From contig NC_060021.1 of assembly GCF_021134715.1 (NCBI RefSeq), positions 8,712,501-8,776,500 of the forward strand: 64,000 nucleotides of DNA. Direction: 5' to 3'. Source of the DNA: Daphnia pulex (Eukaryota; Arthropoda; Branchiopoda; Diplostraca; Daphniidae). Of this stretch, positions 60,205 to 64,000 are shown piece after piece. How positions within the stretch are numbered: the stretch's first letter is position 1; every line of letters begins with the position of its first letter. The position numbers were made by a program, and so were the translations under genes. The notes beneath the pieces were generated by a model. The model ran no database searches and had not been told where the DNA came from. It saw only the letters and a list, made by a program, of their open reading frames with translations.

Positions 60205-62743
60205 TCAGTAAGCCTTCTGTGAGAAGCTGCGGCTGGGCAAGGGTCCGCCTCCTCCTAATCCTCCTCCGCCGCCGCCGCCGCCGATTCCGGTTCCTCCTCC
60301 GCCGATTGCCGCGTGATGGCTCTGCTTGCACGTCAGCAGATTCTTGTAGGCCTGTCGATACTCGGAGCTCATGACGACGTAGATGATTGGATTAATGCAC
60401 GTCGTCAAGTAAATGAGGACGTAGCCGACAATGTTGATGGCCCCGCCCAGGTCCACCTCCTTGCTCAGCGATTTGACCAGGGTGATGGGCATGTAGCAGA
60501 CGATGAACGAGACGAAAATGACCAGAATCATTTGCAAGAGTTTACGATCTTTGGCCGTCATCCGGCCCGGATGCCTCCGCGTTGACGATTTGTTTCGGGT
60601 CGAGCGACGGTGGAGGGCACCACTGACCTGGGACAGGGCCGCTCCCAAAACCGATCGACCCGTGTCCACACCGCCCACCCCTGGAGGAGCTATTCCGGCC
60701 GGAATAGCGGCCGTCGAGCCGATGGAAGAAGCCTCCGAATGGACGGGACTGCCGATGACCGGCTCGCCATCCTCGGTGACGGAAGGTGCCGACGATTTCT
60801 GACTGGGCGGCAGATTGAGACTGCTGGCGTTGCTGGCGGGGTTGCTGGGCGAACACTGGACACCTGGAACGCGAAGGTATTGCTGCTGCGCTTCGGTTGG
60901 TTGGAGCAATTGCTGGGAATTCTCCGACGGTTCCGGCTCCATGAAAGAAACGGAAATCCGCCGCTTTTCAGCCGACGGATGAGACTGGAAGTCGGGCAAT
61001 GGGCCGGCCACTTCGCTGCCTCTCTCCACTTCAATGCGGATGGGCGACGATTTGTGCTGGATCGCCGCCGCCGATGCCGCCGCCGGTTTACTCCAGCGCA
61101 AAATCGATCCGGTTCTCTTTGGAATAACAACTGTCGCTGTTGTGGTCGTGACTAGCGGCTCCAGCGCTCCGGCGGCCAAGTGGTGGCCGGACCTTTCGGT
61201 TGTTTCCTCGCTGATTTCGGTCGATCCGCTTCCTTGTTGCGATTCGCAGCACGTCAGATGGAAGGAGGCCTCCATGACGGACGGCGGGTTGTTCATCGAC
61301 TGTTTGACGTAGCCCGGATGCGTCAGTGCGGCAGCCGATCCGGGCAGCATCAATCCCCGTCTCATCTCTCCTGGAACGATGCCGCCGATGCCGGTCCTGG
61401 ACCTGACGCTGGCCGACGGTTTGAGTCCGGCCGAGGCTCCCGACTGTTGACTCTGGTGGTTCTGTTGCTGCTGGTTGCCGTGCGAGACGGCCGCCGCCCG
61501 TCTGACGATGAAAAAGATCCTGGCGTAGCAGACGACAATGGCCAGGCAGGGCAGGACGAAAGCCACGACAAAGAGAAATTCCTTGGGCGAGCGGCGGTGA
61601 GCGTCGGGCAGGATCGAGCAGGATCCGATTTCCTTGTCCAGTCCAAAAGTGCCCCATTGGCCCAGCAAGGTGGGCAGCAGCGAGCCGAAACAGCCCAGCC
61701 ACGTTAGAGCGATCATCAGGATCAGGTGGCGCCTTTTGTACAGCCTGGACAGGAATAAACCACAATCAGATCAGATCATAATAATAATAATAATGGCAAT
61801 TCAATTAAAATTCCGGCCTGCGCCAGTTGTCACGGGAGAGTAAGCTCGGCTTTCAGGCTCTCCTGGCCCTGGCCGGGAATGCCTTTGAAGCGGGATTCCG
61901 CTTACAGGACGACTAGAGCGCATCTATGTAAATAATAGCTGCTGGCGGGTTTTTGCTATAAATGGGCCGTGCTATAGCGAGGTTTTCTTATGAGAAATTT
62001 GATATGCAGCACAAAACGGGCGACTCTGCTGGCAGTGTGGGGGGGGGGAGTGTCCTCGTGCGCTAAATTCGATCATGGAAATAAACAATGTCTCGTGAAA
62101 TAGACGACGGGCCTTGATTCCTGTCTATACACACTAGACGCTGGAAAGTAGAAGAAGAAAAGGGTGGAGAAATTCGATCAGAGGCACAGATGCGAGCAAC
62201 ATACAAACTTATTGGAGATAAAAAGAAATATCGTTTCAACGAGTTTCTTTTTTCAAAAAGCGACAGTCTAATAAAATCACATCAGTGCCAGGCTGCTAGA
62301 CTCAAAAGTACCAATAGAATTCCTGATTTGGGTTTTTCGTTTTAACCGGCCGAATTTAATCAAGGAATTTCATTTTGATTTGTTTTTTGTTTTCCCCCGC
62401 ATATTGGACGACGCTGGGCGCCACCTCCCACACACACATATTTTTATCCTTCAAAATAGAACGAATTGAATTTTAAAAATAAATAAATAAATAGAAAAAC
62501 GTACTTTGGGTAGAGCCTGGGGTGGCCAATCATAATGTAGCGGTTGAGCGTGATGGCCAAGACGGTGAAGATGGAAACGGCCAAAAGTCCGTAGCGCATT
62601 AGCGGGAAGAGCGTGCAGAGGGCCTCGCCGTGGACCCAGGCCCGGTGGTAGAACAGCGACGTGGCCAGCGGTAAGTTGAAGCAGCAAAACATCAAATCGG
62701 ACACGCTCAAGTTAATGATAAACATGGCCGTCGCGTTCCGCAC
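60205..62743 (-). CDS. Tre1/moody-like rhodopsin-class GPCR, 5' partial (TM1 missing)
   Basis: Two coding exons are visible, 62505-62743 and 60205-61744, joined in frame by a 760 bp intron; they cover TM2 to the stop. TM2 has NLSVSDLMFCCFNLPLA. TM3 ends in LAITLNRYIMIGHPRLYPK, with NRY in place of the usual DRY. TM4 is LILMIALTWLGCFGSLLPTL, then QWGTFGLDKEIGSCSI in the second outer loop with the disulfide Cys. TM5 is FVVAFVLPCLAIVVCYARIF. TM6 starts from KDRKLLQMILVIFVSFIVCY and has CYMP instead of CWxP. TM7 carries NPIIY. These marks fit the Drosophila Tre1/moody group, which guides germ-cell migration and glial barrier formation. The third inner loop is very long (about 250 residues, Ser/Pro/Gln-rich). 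The tail is short, with a Gly-rich run, ending PSRSFSQKAY. The exon for the N-terminus and TM1 is not present up to 64000. The ligand cannot be read from sequence. Confidence 0.9.
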
Positions 62744-63187
62744 CTATTTTTGTGTTCGGAAAATTGAAAACAAACAAAAACAGAAAATGAAATTTCAATT
62801 TCTTTCTCTCCTCCTAGGCCGCGAGATCAGATTTTTACATAGAAAGTGGATATTTGAAATTGCTATCATGTATCCATCAATTCTAAACCTTGACACTGGA
62901 GAATCAATGGTCCGCATGGATTTTTTTAAATTTTCTTCCCTGGGCAGCCGGCCAACAAACTCCAACATTCACGTAACATATTTATATGCATAACATCGCG
63001 GGACCGGAAGCCCATTGACACTCGCCACGGCCATTTCTCTAATCATTCGTCACGTTATTTTTTTAGTTTTCTTGTCCCCGTCTATACTTTGGGGCAATGT
63101 ACGCCATCGTCTTTTGGCTTCTTGTTGCGTCGGCAAAAGCCATCAGGTACGGCCGTCTCTCTGCACAGTTGAACCGGGCCGAACGGA

Positions 63188-63195
63188 TATTTATA
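63188..63195 (-). promoter_or_regulatory. TATA-like element on the minus strand
   Basis: TATAAATA read on the minus strand, with GC-rich flanks and an initiator-like TCAACT about 25 bases downstream. The spacing is right for a core promoter. It would drive transcription toward the visible GPCR exons, but no TM1 exon lies between, so it may be an internal promoter or chance. Confidence 0.25.
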
Positions 63196-63671
63196 GGGGC
63201 GTTGCTGTACACACTCGTCGCATACTAATAAATCGCAGCAGTGGAGATGTTGGCAGCTAGCACAGTTCAATTGGTGAGACGATCCTTTCTTTTTTGTTTG
63301 TTTCGGCCAGCTCCGAACTCGGCGAACTTTGGTTTGATTGCATTCGATCAAAGTTGATAAGAAAAGAAATCGACTGAAATACCAGCAGACAAGTCGAGAG
63401 GAATGTCAAACCGACTTATTGCACGCAACAGTAAATGCACAGATCTGAGGAATGCGAGAGCTGCTTGATAAGTTTCTGTTTTATTGTTGTCGACAGTGAC
63501 GTTTGTGATTGAATACCAAGTGGCCTATAGCGGCTCGTTGTTTTTTCTTTTTGATTGCTTTCAAAGAGATTGAATTTTTTAAAGCCAAGACCAGATAAAA
63601 GAAACAGATAAAATAACAAGAGACGGAGAAATACAAACTATTTCCAGTATATAATCTTAATCAGTAATAAT

Positions 63672-63696
63672 CGTATGTATTATTATAATACATACG
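63672..63696. repeat. Perfect 25-nt palindrome
   Basis: Arms 63672-63683 and 63685-63696 are exact reverse complements with a single-base spacer. They could form a cruciform or bind a dimeric protein; AT-rich composition makes chance possible. Confidence 0.8.
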
Positions 63697-64000
63697 AGAG
63701 GATATTTTGTCCCGGTTCAGCAATTCCCTATTATTCCTCAACCACAATCTATTTATTTATATGGCGATACTAGGCAGATCCTTGACTTGTAGTGATCCAC
63801 AGTCTTTCGTATAATAACGGCAGATTTATACACCCAAAACTCTAAAGAAATCAAACGGGGGAGCTATAGACGGAAGGTTGCGCGGTTTTAGCATTTAGAG
63901 TCCGACAGCAGCTGATGCTCTAATAGTTTGGTAATAATCCCGCCGCCGAGAAAAAGATCTGCAATATTTATCAATCCTACCAGACACAACAACAAAAAAA

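Larger units (their letters stand above)
62744..64000. other. Right flank, probably intron of the GPCR gene
   Basis: No TM1-like hydrophobic exon is visible on the minus strand. A TATA-like element (minus strand, 63188-63195) is followed about 25 bases on by a TCAACT initiator-like site near 63170. A perfect 12-bp-arm palindrome lies at 63672-63696. If the GPCR is intact, this stretch is intronic and the gene continues beyond the window. Confidence 0.45.

Noticed and set aside
60610..61155. 181-codon plus-strand frame opposite the GPCR
   Set aside because: Antisense shadow of the GC-rich third-loop exon; Arg-rich and without family features.
63082..63351. Cys-rich 89-codon minus-strand frame
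   Set aside because: It crosses the TATA-like and initiator-like elements, has no recognised Cys pattern and no splice partner.

Overview
The window is a piece of animal nuclear genome. Genes are split by spliceosomal GT-AG introns, and the intergenic DNA is full of microsatellites and AT-rich, GA-rich or CT-rich low-complexity tracts. There is no operon structure, CRISPR array or prokaryotic element. Protein features point to an arthropod: a Tre1/moody-type GPCR, a minibrain-like N-terminus with a YGR motif, and novel PKC of the Pkc98E/epsilon type. Introns are mostly 55-150 bp outside the KChIP genes, which fits a compact crustacean genome such as Daphnia. The species is an inference and is not proven by the sequence.

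Layout, left to right. 1-4848: no recognisable gene. 4849-8989 (-): complete 13-exon novel protein kinase C, epsilon type. 9761-11394 (+): six-exon mitochondrial ribosomal protein mL37, divergent from the PKC gene. 14938-23904 (+) and 31236-42462 (+): two tandem, same-strand genes for KChIP-like neuronal calcium sensors, with intron phases that match throughout. 44334 to about 47400 (-): minibrain/DYRK1A kinase, with its first coding exon unresolved. 50809-52319 (+): FAM98. 52504-52756 (-): a tiny two-exon gene for mitochondrial ribosomal protein bL33m. 53387-55292 (+): CCDC85. 56822-57763 (-): BTG/Tob-family protein of BTG3 type. 60205-62743 (-): rhodopsin-class GPCR of the Tre1/moody group, lacking its TM1 exon, which must lie beyond the right edge.

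The genes are not one pathway. Several are signalling genes (PKC, two calcium sensors, a DYRK kinase, a GPCR, a BTG antiproliferative protein). The others are housekeeping genes (two mitochondrial ribosomal proteins, FAM98 of the tRNA-ligase complex, CCDC85).

The most notable structure is the tandem KChIP pair. The copies share intron positions and phases, but one has an extra intron, one has lost the key acidic residue of its last EF-hand, and both carry unusually long linkers before that hand. I found no convincing undescribed multi-gene system.

All exon boundaries were read by eye from reading frame, splice signals and remembered family similarity. No alignment or search was run.
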